Source: Clostridium sp. BSD9I1 (GTDB taxonomy: Bacteria > Bacillota > Clostridia > Clostridiales > Clostridiaceae). Taken from it: a stretch of 64,000 bases of DNA. Location of the stretch: positions 124,001-188,000 of the forward strand of contig NZ_FYAM01000024.1 of the NCBI RefSeq assembly GCF_900185645.1. The letters run 5' to 3'. The translations under genes and the position numbers were made by a program. Of this stretch, positions 8,004 to 17,212 are shown piece by piece. The notes below the pieces were generated by a model, which was not told the origin of the DNA, searched no databases, and was given only the letters and a program-made list of their open reading frames with translations. How positions within the stretch are numbered: position 1 is the stretch's first letter; each line of letters opens with the position of its first letter.

Positions 8004-8312
8004 AAATTTCTTAATCCTCCTGTATAACCAAGAAGATATCTGTCCATAATTAAAGTGATATCTCCTTGGAGATATTTTTGAGGAAGAAGGTTTCTTTGCT
8101 TGCGAGGCTGGAACCTTCTTCTTTCTATTTATAGGATTTCCAAAATCTATGAATTTATGAGGATTTCAGGAACATACATTCCTATTTTGCTTGTACACTC
8201 GTATATATAGATATAAATTAACTATAAACCGAATAGCTTGTATATCCACTTGTAACCATTGATATATCTATGTTTACACTAATATATGTTAATAGTTACA
8301 AATGCGACTTAA
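8004..8312. other. Non-coding region next to the tyrosine recombinase
   Basis: About 310 bp with no gene. It holds a hairpin at 8062-8079 and one with 10-bp arms at 8083-8092 and 8112-8121 around a 19-nt loop. The rest is AT-rich with several TATATA blocks. It could include the recombinase promoter and a recombination target. Confidence 0.5.
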
Positions 8313-8696
8313 TTATTTAACTCCACCAACTGCTGATTGAAGTAAGAATCCAAGTAAGAACCATATCTTATCCTTTATCTTTTTCATGCATACCTCAGCA
8401 CCTATATTTTCATTATAATTTGCTTTATCTACACATGCTGAACTTTCTATAACTTCAAAACCATTAACCAATACAGCTCTAACTAGAGTTGTTTTCTCTC
8501 CTATAGTAGAAATGTGAACTTCTTTTATAAAATTCTCAACCATTTGTGGTCCTATAGAAACACCGGAAGGTAAATCAGGATTATCTTCTATAGCTAAAAT
8601 ATTTTTATTATTTATAACTCCTAACCTCTGGTCTTCAAGCATAGCGTGTAAGCTAATTTCATTGTTTACTAGTTCTATTCTTATATACTTTTCCAT
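8313..8696 (-). CDS. N4 Gp49/Sf6 gene 66-like phage protein
   Basis: 127 aa. The C-terminal half resembles the Gp49-type family: a beta-strand segment (TTLVRAVLVNGFEVIESSACVD) and a helix with ENIGAEVCMKKIKDKIWFLLGFLLQ. Family function is unknown. It has a strong GGAGG site and lies between the RHH regulator and the recombinase. Confidence 0.6.
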   Translation of the reverse strand: MEKYIRIELVNNEISLHAMLEDQRLGVINNKNILAIEDNPDLPSGVSIGPQMVENFIKEVHISTIGEKTTLVRAVLVNGFEVIESSACVDKANYNENIGAEVCMKKIKDKIWFLLGFLLQSAVGGVK

Positions 8697-8725
8697 TATA
8701 TTTTTCCTCCAATTTTTTAAATTAA

Positions 8726-8751
8726 AAAGACACCCATTATTGAGTGCCTTT
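8726..8751 (-). terminator. Terminator overlapping the RHH gene stop
   Basis: AAAGACACCC (8726-8735) pairs with GAGTGCCTTT (8742-8751), including two G-U pairs. It overlaps the last codon of the small RHH gene. Confidence 0.6.
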
Positions 8752-8920
8752 ACTTGTTTTTATTTCTTTTTAATTCTTCAAGCATTTTCTGATCATCTAC
8801 AAACTCTTTCATTTTTGCATTTATCCATGTAGAAATTTTAATACCCATAGGTGCAGCATATCTGCAAAACTCTTCAAAGATTTCTGGATCTAGAGTTATG
8901 TTCTGTCTTTTCACTGCCAT
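8750..8920 (-). CDS. Small ribbon-helix-helix-type DNA-binding protein
   Basis: 56 aa from the ATG at 8918-8920 behind AGGGGTG. The start MAVKRQNITLDPEIFEEF has the alternating pattern of an RHH beta-strand followed by a helix. The second helix is GIKISTWINAKMKEF. Arc/CopG-type proteins bind DNA as dimers. The upstream DNA carries 10-bp-phased TACACA half-sites, a likely autoregulatory operator. Confidence 0.65.
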   Translation of the reverse strand: MAVKRQNITLDPEIFEEFCRYAAPMGIKISTWINAKMKEFVDDQKMLEELKRNKNK

Positions 8921-8956
8921 ATAATCACCCCTTATGAGTAATTATATACCATATTT

Positions 8957-9010
8957 TACACTCATAACTTATAATGTGTATTGATACACACTAATACACA
9001 TTAGTTCACA
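8957..9010. promoter_or_regulatory. Phased half-site array upstream of the RHH gene
   Basis: TGTGTA at 8975-8980 and TACACA at 8985-8990 form a perfect inverted repeat with a 4-bp gap. TACACA recurs at 8995-9000 and TTCACA at 9005-9010, each 10 bp on, so one per helical turn. A possible -10 for the RHH gene (TATAAT, minus, 8941-8946) lies just downstream. TTATGAGT (8932) and ACTCATAA (8960) form a second inverted repeat. Confidence 0.55.
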
Positions 9011-9018
9011 CTTTTAAC

Positions 9019-9726
9019 CTATTGTGTAACATATTTTCCTATCGCCTTCGTCCACATTTGATACCCATCAGATTTCAAATGAACTCCATCAATAGTAAAC
9101 TCTTTAATTAATTCATTATTTTTTGATAAATGTGGAATTAAGTCAATATATTGTACGGAATAACTATCAGCAACTTCTCTAATTTTACTATTTAATAAAA
9201 AAATATCTTTGTTTTTACGATTAGATCTGTTCATCTCTTCGTTTACAGGTAAAACACTTTGAATATAAATTTTGGTTTCTGGCGAATCAGATTTTATTTC
9301 TTTTATAATCTTATTATAGTTATCCACAATATACTCAATACTTTTCCCATTATTTAAATCATTGGTTCCAACCATAATGAACATTTTGCTAGGTTTGCCT
9401 TTTGTAATTGAGCCTAGCCTTTCTAACAACTTACAGGTTGTATCTCCATCAATGCCCCTATTCTTTATAGAGTTATTCTTAAAATATTCCTGCCATTCAT
9501 TTCTATCTGTTAAGCTATCTCCTAGAAACACTATGTCCTGTTTACTTATATCTAGTTCCTCAAGCAATCCTGATTTAGCTAGATAATAATAATCTCCACT
9601 AGTCATTACTGAATTAGGGTTTAACTTATTATTTATATATGGTATTCCCAATTTATACATTATTAAAAATCCTAAAATCAAATTAATGGATATGGAAATT
9701 ATTGCAACTCCCTTTGTCTTTTTCAT
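9019..9726 (-). CDS. Membrane-anchored SGNH/GDSL-family hydrolase
   Basis: 235 aa. An uncleaved-looking N-terminal helix (about 7-26) is followed by an extracytoplasmic SGNH esterase domain. Block I is FLGDS with Ser71, block III GTND with Asn122, and block V DGVHLKSDGY gives the Asp and His. Such enzymes remove acyl groups, often O-acetyl, from glycans. It follows the tail receptor gene, which also has an SGNH-type esterase. It is probably anchored on the lysogen surface, where it might alter receptors, or it may act with the virion. Confidence 0.82.
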   Translation of the reverse strand: MKKTKGVAIISISINLILGFLIMYKLGIPYINNKLNPNSVMTSGDYYYLAKSGLLEELDISKQDIVFLGDSLTDRNEWQEYFKNNSIKNRGIDGDTTCKLLERLGSITKGKPSKMFIMVGTNDLNNGKSIEYIVDNYNKIIKEIKSDSPETKIYIQSVLPVNEEMNRSNRKNKDIFLLNSKIREVADSYSVQYIDLIPHLSKNNELIKEFTIDGVHLKSDGYQMWTKAIGKYVTQ

Positions 9727-9886
9727 TCATCATCCCTCCAATACCCTTATTATATTATTCGTTCCATAATATTACAAGGATACTTATGGTACTTAAATTA
9801 AAATGTATTCTAAATATCAACGCTGTTCCATCTATACCTCACCTCGGTAGTAGTATTGTAAGCCTTAGATATCCCACTTCAATCTA

Positions 9887-11644
9887 TTACGAATTTTGTT
9901 TCTTTGCTCCAATAACATAAAACATCAATTCTGGCTTTGCAGTTGAAGTGGTATTTAATGTAGAAGGTAAGTTTTCAACAGGTATTCTCATATCTTTAAA
10001 AACGATTGAGATTTTAGAATTAACTAATGTACCCGTGGTATTAAAAGTTCTCACATTCGTCGAATCGTTCGAACTGTTATTTAAACTTATTAACCTAGGT
10101 GTGTTATCTGTAGTATGGACATTAGCGCAAGAACCACCTCTATATTTTGGATGAGTAAGAGTGACACCACCAGTAGCAAAGGTCGCAGTAAATAAATTTG
10201 AAAAGTCATAGCCCATTCTATTCGTGTTTAAAGTTTGAGAATCTAAATCAATATCCACAACAACATCTGCATAAAAGTGAATAATAGCCTCTGTATTACT
10301 GTTATTTTCAGTTTCATACGTCACAGGAATAACTTTGGCTTTAATAACTTGATTGTTTTCTATTTCCGATAAACCGTAACTTATTTTTGCATCTTCGTAT
10401 AAAATATAGTTTATTTTTTCGGCTAATGTAATACGTAAACCACCACTAACCTCTGAAGCACTTTGAATTCCAGTAATGGCTCTTGCCGTTTGTGAAGATA
10501 CTTCCCATACACCATCAAGTTTTCTTATCCATCCTCCAAATAAATGCCATTCTTGCGTTCCGTCTAAATTTATTCTCCCACTTCTGCTCAATAATGGTAA
10601 CGCTTCATTAGATGGCTTAAGCAGTACAGTTTCGCAGTAGTTTTTTGCTCCGATTTCGCCCATAAAATTATATCCATATTGGTTTAAATGCACCCCATCT
10701 ACCTTCATATTATTTCCCGCTAATGAGTCAATGTTATCAAAAACAATAAATACATCAGTGTTTGCCTTTGAAAAGTTTCTTTGTGCATTTTGAATTTGCC
10801 AACCGTATTTTTTTGTATTGTCATTATAAAATCCAACTGTAAAAATATTAAATGAATTTGCTCCAATATCTGCTTTAATATTTGTCCATAAAGCACTAAT
10901 GGATGTTTCGTATGATGCTCTAGTAGTTTGTGCTATCGCATCAGCTTCACCTTGACACCATAAGATTGCTACCTTACCTACAATTTTATTTTTATCAGTA
11001 ATATGAGTTTTTATAGCGTTCGTCCACTCAACTAATTTGCTGTAAAGTGCATTAGTTGAACCTTTTGAAAGAGATGCAATACTTTGACTACCTTTTGCAC
11101 AGTTTGCCAATATTGCTTTTCTACCTGTTTGACGAGCATATTCATTGGCGAATGCAACCCACGCTCCACCAGTGCTTATTTCTCCTTGAGAAGTAGGCAT
11201 ATAGTTGGTGAGTGGTATTTCTTTTGTTCCATCCCATACAGTTACATTAGGCGTTTTATATGTTGGATCTCCTACTGAATTTCCTGCATATCCCATTGCA
11301 TTAGATTGCCCATAAACTAAAAATATATCTATTTCTTCACTTGATAGTGTTTGTGCTAATAATGGCACATTTTCTGCCAAATGCGAATCAACAGTATCCA
11401 TTCTTTCCTTTAAATTTACATAAGCTTTCCCATCAGCATCAACTCTAGCCTGTACTATTTCAGCATTAGAGTTTCCTTTATCAATTATAAGCTGCTCAAA
11501 AACAGTTTCTAATAGACTTTGTTTTGCAGTAGTACTCTCAACTTCTGTATTTATAGTTTCAATTCCTCTAGCAATGTTTTCTCTCATATCTTTACCAAAT
11601 GTTACTGATCTTATTGCTTGCACTATGCTTGCTATGATTGCCAT
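9887..11644 (-). CDS. Tail receptor-binding protein with sialate O-acetylesterase-type (SASA) domain
   Basis: 585 aa. Residues 1-100 form a helical tail-attachment segment of the kind found in tail fibres. A carbohydrate-esterase domain covers about 105-335: GQSN with Ser114, WCQGE at 229-233, and DGVHL with D316 and H319. The C-terminal 240 residues are beta-rich and probably bind glycan. It follows the Tal-like gene, the normal place for receptor-binding proteins. It probably deacetylates host wall or capsule glycans during adsorption. Confidence 0.85.
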   Translation of the reverse strand: MAIIASIVQAIRSVTFGKDMRENIARGIETINTEVESTTAKQSLLETVFEQLIIDKGNSNAEIVQARVDADGKAYVNLKERMDTVDSHLAENVPLLAQTLSSEEIDIFLVYGQSNAMGYAGNSVGDPTYKTPNVTVWDGTKEIPLTNYMPTSQGEISTGGAWVAFANEYARQTGRKAILANCAKGSQSIASLSKGSTNALYSKLVEWTNAIKTHITDKNKIVGKVAILWCQGEADAIAQTTRASYETSISALWTNIKADIGANSFNIFTVGFYNDNTKKYGWQIQNAQRNFSKANTDVFIVFDNIDSLAGNNMKVDGVHLNQYGYNFMGEIGAKNYCETVLLKPSNEALPLLSRSGRINLDGTQEWHLFGGWIRKLDGVWEVSSQTARAITGIQSASEVSGGLRITLAEKINYILYEDAKISYGLSEIENNQVIKAKVIPVTYETENNSNTEAIIHFYADVVVDIDLDSQTLNTNRMGYDFSNLFTATFATGGVTLTHPKYRGGSCANVHTTDNTPRLISLNNSSNDSTNVRTFNTTGTLVNSKISIVFKDMRIPVENLPSTLNTTSTAKPELMFYVIGAKKQNS

Positions 11645-11660
11645 GTTATCACGCTCCTTT

Positions 11661-13277
11661 CTATGGTTCAGATGGTGTAGACATAGAGCTTACATAATTC
11701 ATTACCCAGTCTCTTGTTGCAATGCTATCTCCACCTATTTTTGCAGTGCTATAAAAATTGACAGGAGAATCAAAAGACATTGCTCCCAGTGCTGCTAACT
11801 CTCCACTGCCAGTTATCGCTATGCCATTAGATTGTCCCTCGTTATTATAAAGCAGGACGCTTGGGAAAGCATTTGTCGGCTCAAACCCTAGCTGCATTAC
11901 TAAATTTCCATTTTTAAAAAAATCCATGTACTGGTCATGCAAGATAATATAACTACTTGTATTAGATGTCCTCATTTCATTTGCTATCATGTTATTAGCA
12001 GTAATATCATCAAAAATCCCCTTTACAGCCCTTAAAGTACCATTTTCATCTACATAGAATACTTTAATATTTCCATTTTCTATTGATATTCCTTCGATAG
12101 CATTTAGTGTAGTGATTACTTTACCATCCGACCTGACTGCTCTAATACCAAAAGCATCCCCAACTTGTACACTATTATAAACTCCATTGTTTTGTACACT
12201 TGTTTTTCTTAAATCATTTATAGTATTTGTAAGCTTTACAGGAAAATTAGCAATTGTCAATTTAGGATCATAAGGCTTTAGTAAATCTAAATCTAATGCT
12301 ACTACTTTATATACATTATCTACTGCCATAATTAGATTAAACACATGGAGATTAGCACCTAAGACAAATTGCTCTGCCTTATTCCCAGTTATAAAGCTTA
12401 AATCCAGCGCTCCTGACTCTAACAGATATAAAGGTTGTGTATGGTTAGGTAAGTCCTCTAAAGCTTTGTTATACAGTTCTATAGGGTCTGTAATTTCTCT
12501 ATATTCTACCGCCTTTTCCAATACCCCATATACAGTTTCTGCGTTTATATCCTCTATATAATCTATTCCATTGTTTATATCAGCTATAGTAAGATTATTA
12601 GCCCCGAGAGGTATTATTCTAGTCCCTAAAGAAGTTATATCCTTATGCTTAATCATTTCTTTCATATTAAGTCCTAGAGTAATCTCTGTAGTGTTATTAT
12701 AAAAAGATTGAAGCCAATCTAAATAAAGCAATCCATTTGTTTCCCTTACCCTTATATCTCCGCCTAGTTTTTCTTTTGCCTCTAATAGAGTTTCTAAAGT
12801 GCTTTTGAAGTCACATGTATAAGCCACGCTCCCAATTACATCGATGTTTCCCACTTGGATTTTCTTGGCATCTTCTACTTTTGTATTATGCTTATTTAAT
12901 ATCCACTGTGTAAAATCGCTTGGAGAACCTAAGAAGGTTTCGCTCCTGGTCTTAGTATCATTTAAATAAGATAGACCACCTTCACATAAAATTTCTTTAC
13001 AGAACACACCGCCGCTATCCATCTTTTCATTAATACTTAAGACTCTACCTGTAAATCTAATAGAATTATCCCTTGAATCTATTACTTTTACTTTTGTTGT
13101 AAGTTCAAACACTTTATCATAACCTGGATTATTGGGGTATAAAGAAAAAGAAAGACTATCAACTAAAGATAATCCTTCTTTTAGGTCTAGCTTATTCAAG
13201 TGTGAGACTTCTGTATCTGCCGTTGGATAATGTATTATAGTTTCTACCTCGCCATTAAATACACTAACTTGGTACAC
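11661..13277 (-). CDS. Tail endopeptidase-like / Tal-like minor tail protein
   Basis: 538 aa, with a GTG start behind GAGAGG, directly following the Dit gene. The N-terminal 370 residues resemble the prophage tail (gp37/Tal-like hub) family: ELTTKVKVID, FTGRVL, and a long beta-rich domain. The C-terminal part (about 380-538) contains a fibre-like segment (IANEMRTSNTSSYIILHDQ). It forms the tail tip hub to which the receptor protein attaches. No clear peptidase motif was seen. Confidence 0.8.
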   Translation of the reverse strand: MYQVSVFNGEVETIIHYPTADTEVSHLNKLDLKEGLSLVDSLSFSLYPNNPGYDKVFELTTKVKVIDSRDNSIRFTGRVLSINEKMDSGGVFCKEILCEGGLSYLNDTKTRSETFLGSPSDFTQWILNKHNTKVEDAKKIQVGNIDVIGSVAYTCDFKSTLETLLEAKEKLGGDIRVRETNGLLYLDWLQSFYNNTTEITLGLNMKEMIKHKDITSLGTRIIPLGANNLTIADINNGIDYIEDINAETVYGVLEKAVEYREITDPIELYNKALEDLPNHTQPLYLLESGALDLSFITGNKAEQFVLGANLHVFNLIMAVDNVYKVVALDLDLLKPYDPKLTIANFPVKLTNTINDLRKTSVQNNGVYNSVQVGDAFGIRAVRSDGKVITTLNAIEGISIENGNIKVFYVDENGTLRAVKGIFDDITANNMIANEMRTSNTSSYIILHDQYMDFFKNGNLVMQLGFEPTNAFPSVLLYNNEGQSNGIAITGSGELAALGAMSFDSPVNFYSTAKIGGDSIATRDWVMNYVSSMSTPSEP

Positions 13278-13978
13278 TACAACCTCTCCTTTCTAAACAT
13301 AAACTTTATATGTCCTGTGCCATTTATATTTATAACATTTTCTCCAGGTTGGAGTTTTAAACCATATATTTTGTTATCCCCTATATTAAGATTATAGTTT
13401 TTATTATTTATAGTAATATCCATAGGAGCATTAACATTAATAATAGGTGTTACAGGCCTACCTACATTTATAATAGTTTCTGTTTTAGTTTCTAATACAT
13501 CAAATTCCGTGTCCTGAACCACATCTTCCTCGAAATTAAAAGTATCCCATATATCAGAACCCTCTAAGTTAACCCCTATTTTGAACGGTTGTGCTGTAAA
13601 TGTTACTTTTAGTTTCCCAAATCTAATTACCTCTTGAAAGTCCGTTACACCCTCGACTTCTGCAATAAAGTAATAGTCGCATATATCATCAAATATTAAC
13701 TGTTGTCTACCTGTATCTGTTATCCATTCTAAGATATTGCTATATAATACATGTAAATGTTCTTTAGATCTTGCAGCAATTCCTAGTAGAACTTCAATTT
13801 TTCTTTCCTCAAATACTACTTCACCATTAGTTGCCACAGTAGAAAAGTCATAAGTTCCATTCGCATAAGGAACATCTAATTTAATCTTTTTCTTTCCTGG
13901 TGGGAGAATAGTTTTCTTTTCTAAGAGTAGTTTATAATCATTATAGCTATGTTTGTCATTAAATTTAAAACCTCTCAT
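13277..13978 (-). CDS. Distal tail protein (Dit-like)
   Basis: 233 aa. The N-terminus, with FKFNDKHSYNDY, PPGKKKIKLDVPYANGTYDFS and a central ERKIEVLLGI segment, is typical of the siphovirus Dit family. A galectin-like C-terminal region ends with an FMFRKERL tail. It forms the hexameric ring between tail tube and tip. It overlaps both neighbours by one base, showing tight coupling. Confidence 0.85.
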   Translation of the reverse strand: MRGFKFNDKHSYNDYKLLLEKKTILPPGKKKIKLDVPYANGTYDFSTVATNGEVVFEERKIEVLLGIAARSKEHLHVLYSNILEWITDTGRQQLIFDDICDYYFIAEVEGVTDFQEVIRFGKLKVTFTAQPFKIGVNLEGSDIWDTFNFEEDVVQDTEFDVLETKTETIINVGRPVTPIINVNAPMDITINNKNYNLNIGDNKIYGLKLQPGENVININGTGHIKFMFRKERL

Positions 13979-16569
13979 TATACCATTCCCCTTCCCGCCA
14001 GTCTTAAATTATTACCTTGTATTATATCACTATATGGAGCAATAACTTCAGCTAGTTTTTTACCCTCAGCTATAAATTGTATAATTATATTCCTTTGATT
14101 ACTTGTTTCAGTTAATGATCCCAAATTATTAGAACTGCTAGTACCTAATTCAGTCTTAAAACTTGTAGGTATAGAGCCCGTTATATCATTTGAAACTTTT
14201 TTCATTTCATCTGTAAATCCTAATCCCAAACCTAAAGCAAGATTTTTACCAACTTCATCTCTAAATACTCGGGATGGTGAGTGTATACCAAATGCAGCCT
14301 TTGTTTCTCCTATAATAGTACCTGCGAAACCGCCTATCTTTTCTAGTATCCATTCCTTTACACTTGAAATACCTTCCCATATACCCTTAATTAGATTCTT
14401 ACCTATGTCAAGTCCACCTGAAAAAACTGATTTAATAGAGTTGATAGCACTGTTACTTATTGATTTAGCTGTACTACTTAAGAAACTACTCATTGAAGAA
14501 AATCCATTCCCAATGTTGGAGATTAAATTTTTGCCCCAACTTAAGCCACCATTAAAAACTCCTGTGATAGCATCAGAAACACCATTGGCGGTATTTTTAG
14601 CAATTTCTCCAATGCTGCTTTTCATTGACTTTATTCCCTCGCCAAGCTTAGTAATCGCTGTTTTACCCAAATTCGCCCAGTTATATAGAGTAATTACATT
14701 TACAATTGCCATAATAATTTGTGGAATGTTAGCTACTAAAGTCGGTATGCTATCAATTAATCCTTTTATAAGCATTAAGATTATATCAATACCAGCTTTC
14801 AGTATTTTAGGCAGTTGCTCATATATGGCATTAGAAAAATCATTTATTATTCTAGGAACTTCCTGTATTAATATAGGGAATTGACTTACAATACCTTGCA
14901 CTAAAGCTAATATTAATTTAATCCCCATATCAACTACAGTGCCTATGTTACTTATTATTTTATCAGCTAAATTAGTTATAATTGAAATTCCAACTGGTAT
15001 AATTTGAGGTAATGCTTCTGTTAAACCATTAATCAAATTTGTAAGTATTGTCTTCCCTGTTTCAATCATTGCGGGCATATTCTGTACTATTCCACCTACA
15101 AGCGCTGTAACGAATGTACTTGCACCCTCAATAATTTTGCCTATATCACCATTTGCTCCTTTTATAGATGATGCAAAATCATTTAATAAAGGTAACAGCT
15201 TCTCACCAATAGGCATTATAAACTCAACTTGTAATTGCCTTCCAATCCCAGTAAGGGCAGAACCAAAATCATTATATCTTATTTTATTTATTTTATTCAT
15301 TGTGTCGATTGCACCATTAAATTCATCCGACATACCCATGGCCGCCAAAGTTGCCTTAGCTCCCAAATCCTCCCACATTGTTCCAAACAGTGCAACTCCT
15401 GCTGCATTTTGCTTGACAGGGTCTTTTATTCTTTCTAATGCATCATATACTTTGTAATAAGCCTTTTGAGCTTTATCACCACCAGCACTAAATGCTGATG
15501 TCATATCCTTTGCATTTAACCCTAGAATCGTAAATGCATCTGATGTTGTTTCGCTTCCATCCTTTACTCTTATACCAAATTCCTTAAATGCATCTCCTAC
15601 TTTATCAATAGAAAACGCTCCATTTTCTGAACCCATTTTGAGCACATTAAACATTTCCTCACCATCTAGGCCTAATTGCTCAAAATGTACTGAATACTCG
15701 TTAATACTATCAAGCAAATCTCCATTTTTATCTAGTCCTGCCTGTGCTCCTTGCGCAATCAAATTAAAGGCTTCTTCACCTGTCATCCCAAATTGTTTCA
15801 TTAACATATTAGCAGCTCTTGTACTTTCATTAACTTCAAATCCAAAAGTGTCCCTCAATATTAAAGCATTTTGAGTTGCTTTTTCAAGTTCCGAACTTGT
15901 TAACCCTGTTTGCTTTCTTACTTCTGCCATAGCTTGCGCAATGTCTTCAAAGCTTTCGCCAAGATTATTTGCATATATATTTTTCATACTTTTATTAAAC
16001 TCTTGCATTTCTTTATCCGTGGCACCCGTCTGAGTTTGTAATTTATTTGATGCAACTTGTACATTATTAAATGATTTTACAGCTGTTCCCGCCATGGCCA
16101 ATGCAGAAGCTCCTAAAGCCAATAAAGCTTTACTCATGTTTTTAATGTTATTGACTGCATCTTCTTTAGATAATAATGTGTTAGTCTTTTCTGATTGATT
16201 ACCTAACTCTTCAAGCGACTTAGTATTGTTGTCAAGCTCCCTCTGCATATTATTTAAATCAGCAGTTGCTTTATTTACAGCTTGTCTCCACCCTTGGGTT
16301 ACTTTATCATTTTCTCCATACTTTTCAGCTGAAGCTTCTAGACCTTTTTGCAGTTCTGATAATTTATTCTTTTGTTCATCTATTTGTTTGTTTAAAACCT
16401 TATTTTGAGCTGTGAGAGCATCTGAACTTTTATCATTTTTATCATATTGAGATGTAACTGCCATCATTTCTGTACCAAGTGTCTTTAAGTTAGTATCTAT
16501 ATTTTTTATAGCATCCCTAAACTCTTTTTCACCTTCAATACCAATCTTAGGTCCTATATCATACGCCAT
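13978..16569 (-). CDS. Phage tail tape measure protein
   Basis: 863 aa. An N-terminal coiled coil (about 40-125) is followed by a phage_min_tail-type core containing the NVQVASNKLQTQTGA segment. A series of hydrophobic helices spans about 480-640, and the C-terminus has the GIHSPSRVFRDEVGKN motif common in tape measures. It sets tail length and may aid DNA passage through the membrane. It is just downstream of the frameshifted chaperone pair, as in lambda-like phages. Confidence 0.93.
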   Translation of the reverse strand: MAYDIGPKIGIEGEKEFRDAIKNIDTNLKTLGTEMMAVTSQYDKNDKSSDALTAQNKVLNKQIDEQKNKLSELQKGLEASAEKYGENDKVTQGWRQAVNKATADLNNMQRELDNNTKSLEELGNQSEKTNTLLSKEDAVNNIKNMSKALLALGASALAMAGTAVKSFNNVQVASNKLQTQTGATDKEMQEFNKSMKNIYANNLGESFEDIAQAMAEVRKQTGLTSSELEKATQNALILRDTFGFEVNESTRAANMLMKQFGMTGEEAFNLIAQGAQAGLDKNGDLLDSINEYSVHFEQLGLDGEEMFNVLKMGSENGAFSIDKVGDAFKEFGIRVKDGSETTSDAFTILGLNAKDMTSAFSAGGDKAQKAYYKVYDALERIKDPVKQNAAGVALFGTMWEDLGAKATLAAMGMSDEFNGAIDTMNKINKIRYNDFGSALTGIGRQLQVEFIMPIGEKLLPLLNDFASSIKGANGDIGKIIEGASTFVTALVGGIVQNMPAMIETGKTILTNLINGLTEALPQIIPVGISIITNLADKIISNIGTVVDMGIKLILALVQGIVSQFPILIQEVPRIINDFSNAIYEQLPKILKAGIDIILMLIKGLIDSIPTLVANIPQIIMAIVNVITLYNWANLGKTAITKLGEGIKSMKSSIGEIAKNTANGVSDAITGVFNGGLSWGKNLISNIGNGFSSMSSFLSSTAKSISNSAINSIKSVFSGGLDIGKNLIKGIWEGISSVKEWILEKIGGFAGTIIGETKAAFGIHSPSRVFRDEVGKNLALGLGLGFTDEMKKVSNDITGSIPTSFKTELGTSSSNNLGSLTETSNQRNIIIQFIAEGKKLAEVIAPYSDIIQGNNLRLAGRGMV

Positions 16570-16582
16570 ATTCTCACCACCT

Positions 16583-17163
16583 TTATAACGGAATTACATC
16601 ATCAATTGTTACCTCTCTTTCAATATCCATATATCTTAAACCTTTATGTTTCATAGTTAATTCAAGGTCATAATTACTTTTATAGGCTTTATATAATTTG
16701 TGCCATTTTCTAATAGTCATATGTCCAACTTCTCCTTCTGTAAAGCCTAATTTATTCATTCCTATAAATAAAAGCCAAGCAAAATCAATTATTCCTCCTG
16801 ATTCTGCTTGGTCATCTCGTTTTTTTCTTCACCTGTATCTGTGCTTTGTAACGTAGTTTTAAAAATAGAGCCTATTACCTGTTCCATACCTATAGCAGAT
16901 ATTATTCTGCCAACTTGCTTTTCTGTTACAAAAGGTCTATCTCCGCCATTCTCCTCATTTTCAATATCAATACCTTCATTTACAAACTGCGCAAATGTCC
17001 ACTTTAAATCTTTTATTTTAGGCTCACCAGCTTCAGGCTGCAGTGCTTTGCCCCATTTCTCCATGCTGCCAAATTTATTCTGTATTTCTTCCATCACATT
17101 TAATGTGAACGCAATTGGATACTTTTTATCTCCTACTTCAATATATTTTATAATATCAATCAT
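16583..17163 (-). CDS. Tail assembly chaperone, long form made by -1 frameshift (gpGT analogue)
   Basis: The short product ends at 16789. Its last codons contain the slippery heptamer A-AAA-AAC (minus strand, 16819-16825) in the correct frame. A -1 slip there leads into an open frame to the stop at 16583-16585, adding about 79 residues, including GGIIDFAWLLF and GFTEGEVGHMTIRKWHKLY. That pattern is typical of the T domain of tail chaperones. The extension has no good start of its own upstream of its WLLF segment. It would load tube protein on the tape measure. Confidence 0.8.
16789..17163 (-). CDS. Tail assembly chaperone, short form (gpG analogue)
   Basis: 124 aa, with YIEVGDKKYPIAFTLNVMEEIQ and an acidic middle, matching small tail chaperones that lie between the major tail protein and the tape measure. 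Its 3' end carries the AAAAAAC frameshift site, making a minor fusion product. It binds the tail proteins during assembly and is absent from the virion in related phages. Confidence 0.82.
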   Translation of the reverse strand: MIDIIKYIEVGDKKYPIAFTLNVMEEIQNKFGSMEKWGKALQPEAGEPKIKDLKWTFAQFVNEGIDIENEENGGDRPFVTEKQVGRIISAIGMEQVIGSIFKTTLQSTDTGEEKNEMTKQNQEE

Positions 17164-17187
17164 TTAATTCCCTCCTTATAAAAAAGA

Positions 17188-17207
17188 GGATGGAACTTAA
17201 TCCATCC
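17188..17207 (-). terminator. Attenuator-like terminator after the major tail gene
   Basis: GGATGGA (17188-17194) pairs with TCCATCC (17201-17207), followed on the minus strand by TCTTTTTT. Placed between the major tail gene and the chaperone gene, it would lower expression of downstream minor proteins. Confidence 0.65.
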
Positions 17208-17212
17208 GTATC

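Noticed and set aside
14405..14884. Long plus-strand frame opposite the tape measure gene
   Set aside because: Antisense shadow of a long hydrophobic coding region. No start signals.
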